64,000 nucleotides of DNA from Nostoc sp. 'Peltigera membranacea cyanobiont' 210A (GCF_002246015.1 NZ_NOLJ01000007.1:248487-312486); one strand, 5' to 3'; counted from the first letter of the stretch, positions 46,722 through 56,298 are shown. The notes: generated by a model from the letters alone, not told the origin. Numbers and translations are program-made.

Positions 46722-46881
46722 AACTTCCTCTCCATCAACAGAAATTTGTAATCTTAAAGAAGAATACATTCGGTAGATTCAATGAGTGGGGGATTTAGAC
46801 CCATCACTCATTGAAGACCACCAAATTTGGAATTTGGTTCGGTGTATCACCATCTATCCGCAGAATTGCTAAAAGCAACTA

Positions 46882-47475
46882 CTAGCAACGCTTTAGGTCA
46901 AAATAAAGTCTCACATCCCCAGCATTGATATCGGCTGTATCAACGAAAATAGAACTTGCTCGTGAGGATTGTGCAATCATATTAATACCTAATAGTCCTT
47001 GCCCACCACCACTACATAAACCTGTAGCAGCTAGAACAGTAATCTCATCTTGCTCCGCAAATGCCTTACTAGATGTAAACTTGGTAGTTTTAGGGGGAGC
47101 TACGGCTTGACCAAGAGCACCACCACTAAAGCTATAAGTTCTGCTTAAGCTGGTACCTTTACTCCCTCTATCAATATCAGTAGTTCCTTGGTACAGTACT
47201 TGTACATCTTGGACTATAAAACCACTTGGAATAAAAGTTTGAACACGTAAAATACACTTTTGACGCTGACCATTGAATGCACTAAAGTTATCCAAGACGA
47301 TCGATAAGCTTCTACCATCATCTCCAGGAAGCTGATCGGCAACACTACATCCACCAGAACCGAGTGCATCTCCAAAAGTAATACTAGGCTCTCCAGCCAA
47401 AACCTTGGTCGTAAGCACATTCATTCCAAGAATTGTAGATAGAGACAGTAATACACCAAATTGTTTAAAGTTCAT
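46882..47475 (-). CDS. DUF4360-like secreted protein
   Basis: This 197-residue protein has a signal peptide (FGVLLSLSTILGMNVLTTKVLA, cut near LAG). The mature part ITFGDALGSGGCSVADQLPG, LSIVLDNFSAFNGQRQKCIL and QVLYQGTTDI follows the DUF4360 pattern: Gly-Ser-Gly-Cys start, FD.FSA block, K-C-x-L and a C-terminal Cys (DLKRC). The four Cys probably form disulfides. No enzymatic motif is evident. It is followed by a likely paralogue on the same strand. Confidence 0.7.
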   Translation of the reverse strand: MNFKQFGVLLSLSTILGMNVLTTKVLAGEPSITFGDALGSGGCSVADQLPGDDGRSLSIVLDNFSAFNGQRQKCILRVQTFIPSGFIVQDVQVLYQGTTDIDRGSKGTSLSRTYSFSGGALGQAVAPPKTTKFTSSKAFAEQDEITVLAATGLCSGGGQGLLGINMIAQSSRASSIFVDTADINAGDVRLYFDLKRC

Positions 47476-47879
47476 ATTGATTGTACCTATGTTGTTAAAG
47501 TTGTTTTTTCATGAAAAATGCAGTCAAAATGCATCTCCCTCAACTATTTAACTAGTGCAGGATAAATTGCTAGAAGGTTTACTTTATTTAGAAACTAAAT
47601 CGTTTTTAACTGTGGCAGGAATTAACTTAGTGTAGGTATAGCAACACCTTCGTAGAACTCACCTGTAATAGCCTAAAGTCTTGAGATTAAAAAATGGCAA
47701 TTTCTCTGTAAAATCCATGAGATAACTCTCCTGTAGATGCAAAAGTAGAATTAAGCCTCAATACCTTTGCTAAAAAAAGAGGTAGTCTAGCTTTTGCCGA
47801 AAGACCCCAACGCCAGAAGGCTGTAAACCCTCAAGGTAATTAATTGCAATAGTTGAGTGTCTCTATCTTGAAGTTACAA

Positions 47880-48190
47880 AAAGAATCTGAGGAACTTGTG
47901 AGGAAATATAGTACTTATTAAAACTTAAACTTTGTCAGTACTAAGGCTAGATTTTGCTGGAATATCAATAAAATCAATCTTAAAACTATAGAGATATTTA
48001 TGTCATTTGTTCTTATATTAGACATCTGATAAAAAAGAATGTGAGGAACTTGTGAGGAAATATGGTACTTATTAAAACTTAAATTTTTTCTAAGATTCAG
48101 GCTTGCGTTTGCTAGTATATGAATAAAACTAACATTAAAGCTACAGAGATATTTCTGTCGTTTCTTCTTGTATTCAACATCTGGTGAAAA
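47880..48190. repeat. Tandem duplication, unit 154 bp
   Basis: AAGAAT-TGAGGAACTTGTGAGG followed by ACTTATTAAAACTTAAA begins at 47881 and again at 48035. The downstream parts also align (CTATAGAGATATTTATGTC and CTACAGAGATATTTCTGTC). A third partial AAGAATGTAGAG follows at 48190. No conserved reading frame explains it. Confidence 0.8.
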
Positions 48191-48566
48191 AGAATGTAGA
48201 GACATTACATTACAACGTCTCTACAAGGGTTGCAGGTAACGCATAACTAATTTCTGGATATGTCTATTACTTTTATAGAGTCGCAGAATTTGATAATTCA
48301 GATAAGCAAGCCTAAGCTCGACTTTATCCGATTACGCCGCATAAACGGGCATCAAGTATTTTTTGGCTCCTGTGATGCCGAAAAAGCAAAAGCAACAGCA
48401 GTGATTCGGTAGCGATACCTTTATTGTCCAAGCTTGACAACAATTGTTGCATTCATGGGGTAGTGAGTGAGGTGCGTTAGTATTCGCGTAGCATCTGTCT
48501 GCGAATGCGTCTACATGAATTGCCCCTACCTAAAAATCTATTTCAACTCAATAATTCCAAAATTTT

Positions 48567-48590
48567 AGGGGTGGTTATGAAACCACCCCT
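48567..48590. terminator. Terminator hairpin after ndhD
   Basis: AGGGGTGGTT (48567-48576) pairs perfectly with AACCACCCCT (48581-48590) around ATGA. It lies 54 bases past the stop of minus-strand ndhD and has an AAAATTTT flank on that strand. Confidence 0.7.
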
Positions 48591-48643
48591 TTATTCTCCT
48601 AATATTTAGAATTTACTTGCAGACCCCTTAATGGGAAGTTAAT

Positions 48644-50257
48644 TTACTCAGAAATGTTAATCGAACTTTCAACTTGAGAAGTAGCCAATGTTGGTGCAGA
48701 GAAAATACGCGAGTACAGACTTGATGGTTGTTGATGAGCAACAACTGGTAAAACTTGACGAGCATGAGCGGCTAATTCTACTGCTTTCACATCATACGTC
48801 TGCGTTGCCAACTTGGGATAAAACCCGATTCCGATGATTGGCAGTAGCAAACAAGCAGTAATAAATATTTCGCGGGGTTTAACATCAGATATTACAGCAT
48901 CCAAGTGCAACTCTTTATTTTGCTCACCGTAGAACACTTGACGCAGCATCGACAGTAAATAAATCGGTGTCAAAATCACGCCAACTGCTGACAACAGCAC
49001 GACTACAACTTTGAAACTGGAACTGTAAACATCACTGCTGGCGATACCCAGAAACACCATCAACTCACCCACAAAACCACTCATTCCGGGTAAGGCGAGA
49101 GAAGCCATTGAACCAATGGTAAACAGAGCAAAGGTTTTGGGCATTACCTTGGCCATACCGCCCATTTTATCCATCATCAAGGTGTGGGTGCGATCGTAAG
49201 TCACGCCAGACAGGAAGAACAAGCTAGCAGCAATCAAGCCGTGGGAAACCATCTGTAATACTGCACCGCTGATACCAAGCTCTGTGTAAGAGGCAATCCC
49301 AATCAGCACAAACCCCATGTGGGCAATTGAAGAGTAAGCCAAACGGCGTTTGAGATTGGTTTGAGCAAAGGCACAGCAAGCACCGTAAACAATATTAACC
49401 ACACCCAAAACTGCTAATACTGGAGCAAAAGTCACATGTGCATTGGGCAACATTTCCACATTGAAGCGGATGAGAGCATAACCACCCATTTTTAACAACA
49501 CACCAGCCAAAATCATCGAACCTGGTGCTGATGCTTCACCGTGAGCATCAGGTAGCCAAGTGTGTAAAGGGAAAATTGGTAACTTCACACCGAAGGCTAT
49601 TAAGAAACCTGCATAAACTAGCAATTCTAAGGTTTTGGGATATTCTTTCATTCCTAGAGTCGCCATGTCGAAAGTGATGGTATCTCCAGAGAATGCCATT
49701 GCAAAACCAGCAATCAAGATAAATATTGATGCAGCAGCGGTGTAAAGAATGAATTTGGTAGCGGCATAACGGCGGTTTTGTCCTCCCCAAATGGAAATCA
49801 GCAGGTAAACCGGCACTAACTCGATTTCCCACATTAGGAAGAACAACAGCAAATCTTGGGCAACAAATACGCCAAGTTGGGCGCTGTACATCGCTAACAT
49901 CAAACCATAAAATAATCGCGGCTTGGTGGTAACTTTCCAAGCCGCGAATATTGCGAGGGTATTTATTAAGCCTGTCAGAAGTAGTAAGGGCATCGATAAA
50001 CCATCAACCCCCACAGCCCAATGCAAACCTAACTGCGGTATCCAAGGATAGTTTTCTACGAGTTGGAGTGTTGAACTCTGGAAGTCGTAGTTATACCAAA
50101 AGGCATAAATCATCAGTGCAAAGTCGGCAAAAGCAACTCCCAGACCATACCAGCGGACAGTTCTACCTTCCTTGTCTGGGATTAGGGGGATGGCTAAGGT
50201 AGCCACCAAGGGTAAGAGGATTATGGCTGTTAGCCAGGGAAATTCAATAGCATTCAT
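48644..50257 (-). CDS. ndhD: NAD(P)H-quinone oxidoreductase (NDH-1) subunit 4
   Basis: This 537-residue antiporter-like subunit of cyanobacterial NDH-1 has about 14 transmembrane helices in the thylakoid membrane, used in respiration and cyclic electron flow. Key residues are Glu in [20 protein letters not shown], Lys in [21 protein letters not shown] and Lys in [15 protein letters not shown]. The sequence resembles the NdhD1/D2 (respiratory NDH-1L) group more than the CO2-uptake D3/D4 group, but this is judged by eye. The start is ATG 50257 ([15 protein letters not shown]); a TTG at 50269 is unlikely. No ndhF partner is adjacent. Confidence 0.95.
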   Translation of the reverse strand: MNAIEFPWLTAIILLPLVATLAIPLIPDKEGRTVRWYGLGVAFADFALMIYAFWYNYDFQSSTLQLVENYPWIPQLGLHWAVGVDGLSMPLLLLTGLINTLAIFAAWKVTTKPRLFYGLMLAMYSAQLGVFVAQDLLLFFLMWEIELVPVYLLISIWGGQNRRYAATKFILYTAAASIFILIAGFAMAFSGDTITFDMATLGMKEYPKTLELLVYAGFLIAFGVKLPIFPLHTWLPDAHGEASAPGSMILAGVLLKMGGYALIRFNVEMLPNAHVTFAPVLAVLGVVNIVYGACCAFAQTNLKRRLAYSSIAHMGFVLIGIASYTELGISGAVLQMVSHGLIAASLFFLSGVTYDRTHTLMMDKMGGMAKVMPKTFALFTIGSMASLALPGMSGFVGELMVFLGIASSDVYSSSFKVVVVLLSAVGVILTPIYLLSMLRQVFYGEQNKELHLDAVISDVKPREIFITACLLLPIIGIGFYPKLATQTYDVKAVELAAHARQVLPVVAHQQPSSLYSRIFSAPTLATSQVESSINISE

Positions 50258-50828
50258 CACTTCTGACAATCAATTTGGCTTATCGCTTTTAATTTAATTG
50301 TATTAAGGAATCAATACTTTTGTAAACATTCTTTAACTCTAGAAAATTAAATTTTTGATATAGATAAGAACATATACTCATTGAATGTCAAATTATCAGG
50401 ATAAATAAGAATAAATACTTATCTGTTTTTGACGACTCCATTCTAAATGTAAACTTTTGCAACGTCAACTAAAGCCACCGTTACAATACAGTTATATTTC
50501 CTGCTTCAGCCCCATTTTCAGGGCTATCTAGTCTATGCTTCTAAGTTGAGTCATAGATTTAACTCCCAACCCCTTCCCTACTAACGTTGTGCAGGGTGGA
50601 GAAAAATGGATAACTAACAACTATGATCTTGTCTAATCAATTGCAGCAAGTCTCAGACTACTATAGGCGCATCTGGGGATGAAGACATGAATTATGGTTG
50701 GTATAAAAAATTAGTGAGATGGCGTAGGCGTAGCCCGTCGTAGACATCGTACAGCCATTAATATCCGAAGTCTACGATCGTCTACATTTACGAACTTTGA
50801 CGTAAACTTTCTTGATCTCGAAGATTTA
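50258..50828. other. ndhD upstream region
   Basis: AT-rich, with no gene. A dispersed repeat GGCGTAGGCGTAGCCCGTCG lies near 50719-50738. The ndhD promoter should lie in the first 200 bases. Confidence 0.45.
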
Positions 50829-51061
50829 TCATACTAATTCAGTGTCTTCCACTGCCAAAAACTCATGTAATTCTTCTATAGTGAGTGAAGTATGGTAAAT
50901 ATTAGATTCGATTTTATAGACTGAACAAAAGAGGCGATCGCTTCGTTAAGTTGCTTGATTGCTGCTTCTTGATTTAACCCTTATCCTACCAGCCCATTTT
51001 CTAAACATAAAGCAACCCAATAACCAGCACTCTTTTGTAAAACTGTTGTGTAGAAGTCCAT
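50829..51061 (-). pseudogene. Decayed HicB-like antitoxin gene
   Basis: From the ATG at 51061 the minus strand reads MDFYTTVLQKSAGYWVALCL and ENGLVG, then TAA, then GLNQEAAIKQLNEAIASFVQ in the same frame. After a frameshift near 50900-50910 it reads KIESNIYHTSLTIEELHEFL ending AVEDTELV at 50829. The composite matches a HicB-like family (YWVALCLENG-VGQG---EAI--LKEAI). One nonsense codon and one frameshift make it non-functional. It lies about 50 bases downstream of the YgiT/DUF4258 pair. Confidence 0.72.
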
Positions 51062-51114
51062 AAATGCTTTTTAATAATAGAATACCTGAAGCAACAGTTA
51101 ATTTTGGCAATTAT

Positions 51115-51345
51115 TCATGATCCAAAACTAGCCACTTCTACAGGACGTTCCACAGCTAAGTTTTTCCGGTTAGTTTTAATTTGTTGAATTCTGTGAAGGG
51201 TTTCAGCAGTTAAATAACTTTCGCCGCAATGAGTACAGGTTATTACTGGAATGTTTTCTATTACTAGCAGGTCTTTACCCTTGCCGTAAGTTCTAGTAAT
51301 TTGGCGGACTTTTACACCTTCGCTTCCACAAATATCACACAGCAT
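51115..51345 (-). CDS. YgiT-type zinc-finger antitoxin (MqsA N-domain-like)
   Basis: This 76-residue protein has two CxxC pairs, CDICG (residues 3-7) and CTHCGESYLT (about 37-46), forming the YgiT/MqsA zinc domain. The segments TYGKGKDLLVIENIPVITC and TAETLHRIQQIKTNRKN are typical. Such small proteins pair with DUF4258 or MqsR-like toxins. It follows the DUF4258 gene by 17 bases on the same strand, the common toxin-first order. It lacks the MqsA HTH domain. Confidence 0.88.
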   Translation of the reverse strand: MLCDICGSEGVKVRQITRTYGKGKDLLVIENIPVITCTHCGESYLTAETLHRIQQIKTNRKNLAVERPVEVASFGS

Positions 51346-51362
51346 TTGGCGCTTTCCTGTTA

Positions 51363-51644
51363 TTAGGGTATGTATACTGTAATGATAACAAGTTTTCCAG
51401 TTGGACTTAGCTTGGCAATTATTTCGACTTCCCCTGCATCAAGAGTTAAACCTCTAATGCGATATTTAGATTCTGCTGTCACTTTATCTTTTTGACGTTC
51501 CAGTATTTCGCCTGTAAAGATGCCTTCTTCAATGTCATAGATTGTTAGATTGTCATCGCTCATTTCTTCTTCAGCGTGTAGCGTCATTAAATACTGACGA
51601 GAATAAACTTTATCCCGCATTCGTTGCAAAATTTCATCAAACAA
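51363..51644 (-). CDS. DUF4258 putative toxin
   Basis: This 93-residue DUF4258 protein has a helical N-terminus with QYLMTLHAEEEMSDDNLTIY, DIEEGIFTGEILERQ, then strands SKYRIRGLTLDAGEVEII and KLVIITVYIP. The conserved His-Ala-x-x-E-M and Arg residues resemble RelE/BrnT-like ribonuclease folds, so toxin activity is likely but unproven. First gene of a two-gene operon with the YgiT antitoxin. Confidence 0.85.
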   Translation of the reverse strand: MFDEILQRMRDKVYSRQYLMTLHAEEEMSDDNLTIYDIEEGIFTGEILERQKDKVTAESKYRIRGLTLDAGEVEIIAKLSPTGKLVIITVYIP

Positions 51645-51872
51645 GGTGGTAATCTCAGACGAAGTTAGACTTTAACAGTTTACAGCGATCGCACTTTGAG
51701 GTTAATCAAAAAGACAATTACACCTTTGTTTTACTCCCATATAGTAAGTTTAAAAACCTAGTATCTATACTTATCAGTAGAATTATATTATATTATGTTA
51801 AGCCTAAGCTAGAATTAATACTTGGTTGTTTGTAAATTTTATCTCTGTTTAAAACTTTAGAAGAAGGTATAA

Positions 51873-52172
51873 ATGATGGACACGATTCCAATTTTAGTGA
51901 GCCTACCCGACAAAGACGAAGAAGTAAAAGGCATTTTTTCTCTTGATGCAGAAGTAGTTTTACGCGATATTCCCACAGAATTACTTCGAGATAACTTAAA
52001 CAAGTTATGCCAAGGAGTAGGTACTTTGCTTAATGATATTAAGAAGGTTGGTGGCTTTCGGCTCAAAGAAGTCACAGTTCAAGTTGAGGTGAGTGCTGAA
52101 GGCGGTGTAGAGCTAATTGGTACAGCTAAGGTAGGTGGCAAAGGGGCAATTACTCTAACTTTTGCGGAGTAG
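51873..52172 (+). CDS. Small Pepco-like (peptidase co-occurring) protein
   Basis: This 99-residue acidic protein has no membrane segment. Its features are the N-terminal strand DTIPILVSLP, a helix around LLRDNLNKLCQGVGTLLNDI, and a C-terminal Gly-rich beta segment GGFRLKEVTVQVEVSAEGGV then GKGAITLTF. This architecture resembles the Pepco domain that co-occurs with caspase or trypsin genes in predicted bacterial conflict systems. The TAG stop lies 3 bases before the caspase gene ATG, whose ribosome site (GGAG) is inside this frame, so the two are translationally coupled. It could be a protease substrate, inhibitor or sensor. AAGG precedes the ATG. Family naming is from memory of the domain pattern. 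Confidence 0.7.
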   Translation: MMDTIPILVSLPDKDEEVKGIFSLDAEVVLRDIPTELLRDNLNKLCQGVGTLLNDIKKVGGFRLKEVTVQVEVSAEGGVELIGTAKVGGKGAITLTFAE

Positions 52173-52175
52173 TAA

Positions 52176-55100
52176 ATGAAAAAACGTCGAGCGCTACTGA
52201 TTGGAGTTCCTGAATACGAAAGTGATGCTATTACCAACCTACCTATTGTCTGTCGAGATATAGAAAACCTCCACGCCTCTTTAGAAAAATCTGGCTTTAC
52301 TATCCACTCGCTAGGTACAGATGGCATTTCACAAACTGGACGTAGTAAATTATTACAAGCCTTACGGCGGGAATGCAAGGAGGCGCAAGGAGTAGAGACA
52401 CTGCTCCTTTATTTCTCAGGACATGGAATGCATTGCAAAGGTAAGGATTACCTCATCCCATCCGATGCAGTGTTAGATGACGCTGAGTATGTTGAAGAAT
52501 ATCTGGTAACTACAGATATAGGTGACATCATCGATCAGTCAGGTGCAGAGACTATTATCTTTTTCATTGATGCTTGCCGTGAGGGTGTTAAGTTAGGCTT
52601 CAAAAATACTTATCTTGTTGGTTGGAGCAAAGGTGATCGGCGACAAGCTTCACGGCGTAGTTTTGTAATGGTGTTTGCCTGTGGGCCTGGTCAGGTAAGT
52701 CAGTATGTAGGAGGTGAAGATGGGTTTAGTCTTTTCTCTAAAGCTCTGGCTGAGGTACTAGATCCACAACACTTCGCCTGTACTTTAAAAGAAGTTCTCG
52801 ACGAAACACAAGCAAGACTAAACATCTTAATAGTAGAACAAGGTAAGCAGCCACAGAAAATCTACTACGCTCATGAAAGTGCTGTTGAAGATAATACCTT
52901 ATCACAGATAATTTGTGAGAGCGTTACTGCGGCAACAGGTAAAGGTAAAGCTAGTAATCCCTGGTCTGAAGCTGCATTACAGTCACCACTTTGGAAAAAT
53001 AAAGGCACTGAGGCAAATTTAATTGTTGCACAACTCCAGCAGCAAGTAGCTAAGATATTAGCTGCTTGTTGGCAAGAGTGGGAAGCAGCAATTAATAGTT
53101 TTCCCCAAGATCAGTGGCGAGATGAGGCACTGCCAATCAGAGTGCTAGAGGCGCTAGATTTGTTAGTGTTTCGCTCCGATCCCCCCATTGAACTGACAGA
53201 TGCTGAAACAGCGTTAGTAGTAACTGCACCATTTGTGCGTGAGGCAGTACTGGCTAGTGGGTTTACACAAGCAGCTAAGGTAAATCCACTGTCATTAGAG
53301 GGAACTAAACCGGAAACTGTTATTCGGAGTGCCATAGATAAAGTACATCAGAGTAATCCTCGTCTCGTGCGTAAAGCCCAACGTCTCCAAGATCAGGATC
53401 GTACAGAGGATAGAGATGCGGTAATGGCATGGCTACTACACCGATGCTTGCTGAAAACACTTGAGCTTTGGATGCCAGAATCAGAAGGTGGCTCTCTTTC
53501 TAGTAACTTGCTTAAATCTTTGGAAAGTGTGAGTCAGTGTAGCTCACGTCTAAGCAAGGAGACATTGAAACCAAAGCGTTTGTTGGAACTTGCCCGTTGC
53601 TTGTTTGCAGACGTTGAGCGCATAGATCGTGATGACCGTCCTGAAGCTCTACAGTCGAGACTAACAGTGGGTGGATATTCTGAAGAGCAGCAAATCCGAG
53701 AAAAAATGGTGGGTTATCTACTGAAGTTGGCAGGATTGCTAGCTATTGATATCCGCACTCTCTCTGATGTTTTGATAGACCATATCGGTTTGTCTGACCC
53801 CCTGACACCTAACGATGTAAGCTCTACAATAGCACAGGCTCGCTGGAATCCTTCTGGAAGGGGGCGTACACTGCGTGTTACTTGTCATCATCCAGCAGTG
53901 GATTTAGTTATACGAGAACACATTGAGCAGGCTAATTTGGTTCTCGCTCACATTTTTCGGCAAGTAGAAGAGAAAAAGGATATTTATATACCTATTGCTC
54001 AAGTTAGTTGTTCTTTAATTGATGAGTTAATAGACACATGCTTACAAGAAACAAATACACACAATTGTTTAGATTTACTTAACGAGCTTAATAAGATTGC
54101 TGGTATATGGCTGGAATTTGAGCGAATAAGTTTATTGACAAAATATGGATTAAGGCAAACAGTTTTTACTAAAGAAATTATTCAACTCATCCAACATAAT
54201 GATAAAGGAATTTTACTTTTACCTGGGGATAGCTTATTGTTAGCTCCGCAAGAACCGTTTTTTTATAAAATACTACTAGCGTCAAAGAAAATGAATAAAA
54301 CAATAGAGGAGCTTCTTAGACGCATAAAGCAGTTTTCTCCAAAATTAGGATTTAAGATACCAAATATTGACTCAGAATGCATCAAGTCTTTAACTCTTAC
54401 AGAAAATGATTTCCGCCTACTGTTCCAAGACCCGGATGAAAATGAGTCTTGGTTGGATGAAAGTGATCTTTGGTTAAAAGAACAGGTATCAGCAATGCAT
54501 TTAGTCTTGGGGGCTGCAAAATTGAATCAATCAGTAGCAACTACTTATCAGCAATTAGAAAAATTTGTCTGTTTAGGTTTGCAATTACCACAATTAGACC
54601 TGCCAGGCTTAGAGGATTTAATTCCAATAAAAGATGATGTATGGCTGCTGTCCCAAAAACTGAACGGAAGAAGCCCTTGGTTAAAGACGCAGGTATCAGC
54701 AATGCATTTAGTCTTGGGGGCTGCAAAATTGAATAAATCAGTAGCAGTTACTTATCAGCAATTAGAAAAATTTGTCTGTTTAGGTTTGCAATTACCACAA
54801 TTAGACCCGCCAGCCTTAGAGGATTTAATTCCAACAGAAGATGATTTACTTCTACTATCCCAAGACCTCGATGGAGAAAGCCCTTGGTTAGAAGCACAAG
54901 TATCAGCAATGCATCTAGTCCTGGGGGCAGCAGAATTTAATCAATCAGTAGCAGCTACTTATCAGCAATTAGAAAAATTTGTCTGTTTAGGTTTGCAATT
55001 ACCACAATTAGACCTGCCAGCCTTAGAGAATTTAATTCCAACAGAAGATGATTTACTTCTGCTATCCCAAGACCTGAATAGAAGAAGCCTTTGGTTAGAA

Positions 55101-56075
55101 GCGCAGGTATCAGCAATGCATCTAGTCTTGGGGGCAGAGCAATTGAATCAATCAGTAGCAGTTACTTATCAGCAATTAGAAAAATTTGTTTGTTTAGGTT
55201 TGCAATTACCACAACTAGACCTGCCAGCCTTAGAGAATTTAATTCCAACAGAAGATGATTTACTTCTGCTATCCCAAGACTTGGATGGAAGAAGACCTTG
55301 GTTAGAAGCGCAGGTATCAGCAATGCATTTAGTCTTGGGGGCTGCAAAATTGAATAAATCAGTAGCAGCTACTTATCAGCGATTAGAAAAATTTGTCTGT
55401 TTAGGTTTGCAATTACCACAATTAGACCTGCCAGCCTTAGAGAATTTAATTCCAACAGAAGATGATTTACTTCTGCTATCCCAAAACTTAGATGGAGAAA
55501 GCCCTTGGTTAGAAGCACAAGTATCAGCGATGCATCTAGTCTTGGGGGCAGCAGAATTGAATCAATCAGTAGAAAAAATTTATATTCGTTTCCAAGCATT
55601 TACTTCTCTGCTAAATTTAAAACTTCCACTAGTAAACTTAAAATTACTAAAAAAGTGGAATGTCAAAATTAGAGATATACTAATTTTATCTCAAAATTTA
55701 AATGGAATAAAACCTTGGGTTGAAGATAGTTTTTCTCTGATTCATGTAATTCAATTTTCAGCTCGACTGAATGAACCTATACTAGAAACACTCAGGCATT
55801 TACTAAAATTCTCTGCTTTAGGATTTAGCGTACCTGAAATTGATGTAGAGACATTAGGTAATTTCACACCAACTTTAAATGATTTAGTAGCCGTTTCACA
55901 GGATTTGGATGGACTAGCACCTTGGATAGAGGGTATTATTCCTGCTGATCATATTGTTCATGCTGCAAAAAAATTAGATGAGCCAGTAGAAGGAACGCTA
56001 GAACGGTTACGTCATTTTACGCCTATACTCAGTTTAATCCTACCAACTGGAGAACCAAATTCCTGGCAAATTTGA
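52176..56075 (+). CDS. Caspase-family protease with 69-residue C-terminal repeat array
   Basis: This is a 1299-residue protein. The N-terminal caspase/metacaspase (peptidase C14) domain spans about 1-235: RRALLIGVPEYESDAITNLP, then LLLYFSGHGMHCKGKDYLIP with catalytic His83 and TIIFFIDACREG with catalytic Cys134. Residues about 240-690 form a mostly helical linker of unknown type (RKAQRLQDQDRTEDRDAVMA and RVTCHHPAVDLVIREHIEQA segments). From about 690 to the end are repeats of 69 residues centred on VSAMHLVLGAAKLNQSV and LEKFVCLGLQLPQL, ending LLLLSQDLDG.SPWLEA. Five (771-1115) are nearly identical and flanking ones are diverged. They faintly recall winged-helix-like repeats of conflict proteins. 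No signal peptide or membrane helix is seen. The likely role is sensing followed by proteolysis, as in abortive defence. Confidence 0.85.
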   Translation: MKKRRALLIGVPEYESDAITNLPIVCRDIENLHASLEKSGFTIHSLGTDGISQTGRSKLLQALRRECKEAQGVETLLLYFSGHGMHCKGKDYLIPSDAVLDDAEYVEEYLVTTDIGDIIDQSGAETIIFFIDACREGVKLGFKNTYLVGWSKGDRRQASRRSFVMVFACGPGQVSQYVGGEDGFSLFSKALAEVLDPQHFACTLKEVLDETQARLNILIVEQGKQPQKIYYAHESAVEDNTLSQIICESVTAATGKGKASNPWSEAALQSPLWKNKGTEANLIVAQLQQQVAKILAACWQEWEAAINSFPQDQWRDEALPIRVLEALDLLVFRSDPPIELTDAETALVVTAPFVREAVLASGFTQAAKVNPLSLEGTKPETVIRSAIDKVHQSNPRLVRKAQRLQDQDRTEDRDAVMAWLLHRCLLKTLELWMPESEGGSLSSNLLKSLESVSQCSSRLSKETLKPKRLLELARCLFADVERIDRDDRPEALQSRLTVGGYSEEQQIREKMVGYLLKLAGLLAIDIRTLSDVLIDHIGLSDPLTPNDVSSTIAQARWNPSGRGRTLRVTCHHPAVDLVIREHIEQANLVLAHIFRQVEEKKDIYIPIAQVSCSLIDELIDTCLQETNTHNCLDLLNELNKIAGIWLEFERISLLTKYGLRQTVFTKEIIQLIQHNDKGILLLPGDSLLLAPQEPFFYKILLASKKMNKTIEELLRRIKQFSPKLGFKIPNIDSECIKSLTLTENDFRLLFQDPDENESWLDESDLWLKEQVSAMHLVLGAAKLNQSVATTYQQLEKFVCLGLQLPQLDLPGLEDLIPIKDDVWLLSQKLNGRSPWLKTQVSAMHLVLGAAKLNKSVAVTYQQLEKFVCLGLQLPQLDPPALEDLIPTEDDLLLLSQDLDGESPWLEAQVSAMHLVLGAAEFNQSVAATYQQLEKFVCLGLQLPQLDLPALENLIPTEDDLLLLSQDLNRRSLWLEAQVSAMHLVLGAEQLNQSVAVTYQQLEKFVCLGLQLPQLDLPALENLIPTEDDLLLLSQDLDGRRPWLEAQVSAMHLVLGAAKLNKSVAATYQRLEKFVCLGLQLPQLDLPALENLIPTEDDLLLLSQNLDGESPWLEAQVSAMHLVLGAAELNQSVEKIYIRFQAFTSLLNLKLPLVNLKLLKKWNVKIRDILILSQNLNGIKPWVEDSFSLIHVIQFSARLNEPILETLRHLLKFSALGFSVPEIDVETLGNFTPTLNDLVAVSQDLDGLAPWIEGIIPADHIVHAAKKLDEPVEGTLERLRHFTPILSLILPTGEPNSWQI
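54486..55570 (+). repeat. 207-bp tandem repeats in the caspase gene
   Basis: The motif GTATCAGC(A/G)ATGCAT occurs at 54486, 54693, 54900, 55107, 55314 and 55521, exactly 207 bases apart. Five complete units are nearly identical; the sixth diverges about 50 bases in (after GAATCAATCAGTAG). The period is a multiple of three, so copy-number change keeps the frame. Confidence 0.95.
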
Positions 56076-56260
56076 TATTGAGAATTATTATCCAATGACA
56101 GTTTAAAAATTTCTTTAGTCTCAAACTTAACTTTGTCTCAAGTTTAGACAGGGGTAGATATATAAAAATCCTTGCCCAAGAGGTATTTGAAAATGAAAGG
56201 ATACATCCTTTTCATGGCAATAACGCAATACAGTTCAGATAAGCCCAAAACCCTCATGTA

Positions 56261-56280
56261 GAGACGCGATTTATCGCGTC
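56261..56280. repeat. Dispersed palindrome GAGACGCGAT-TTATCGCGTC
   Basis: Near-perfect palindrome related to the 24-bp element at 17409-17432. It lies between the convergent caspase and acnB genes. Confidence 0.6.
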
Positions 56281-56298
56281 CTCAAAATATTTAATGTC

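Larger units (their letters stand above)
47476..48643. other. Long intergenic region with a tandem duplication
   Basis: There is no gene. It contains two diverged tandem copies of a 154-base unit, a dispersed repeat near 48481-48515 and the ndhD terminator hairpin. Confidence 0.5.

Noticed and set aside
47918-48205. 95-codon minus-strand frame
   Set aside because: It lies across the non-coding 154-bp duplication, has no family resemblance and reads AT-rich low-complexity sequence.
51873-52172. Classical antitoxin for the caspase
   Set aside because: No DNA-binding motif or known antitoxin fold is visible, so it is described only as Pepco-like.
54486-55570. Possible CRISPR or satellite DNA in the caspase region
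   Set aside because: The 207-bp units are an uninterrupted coding repeat in frame with the caspase protein.
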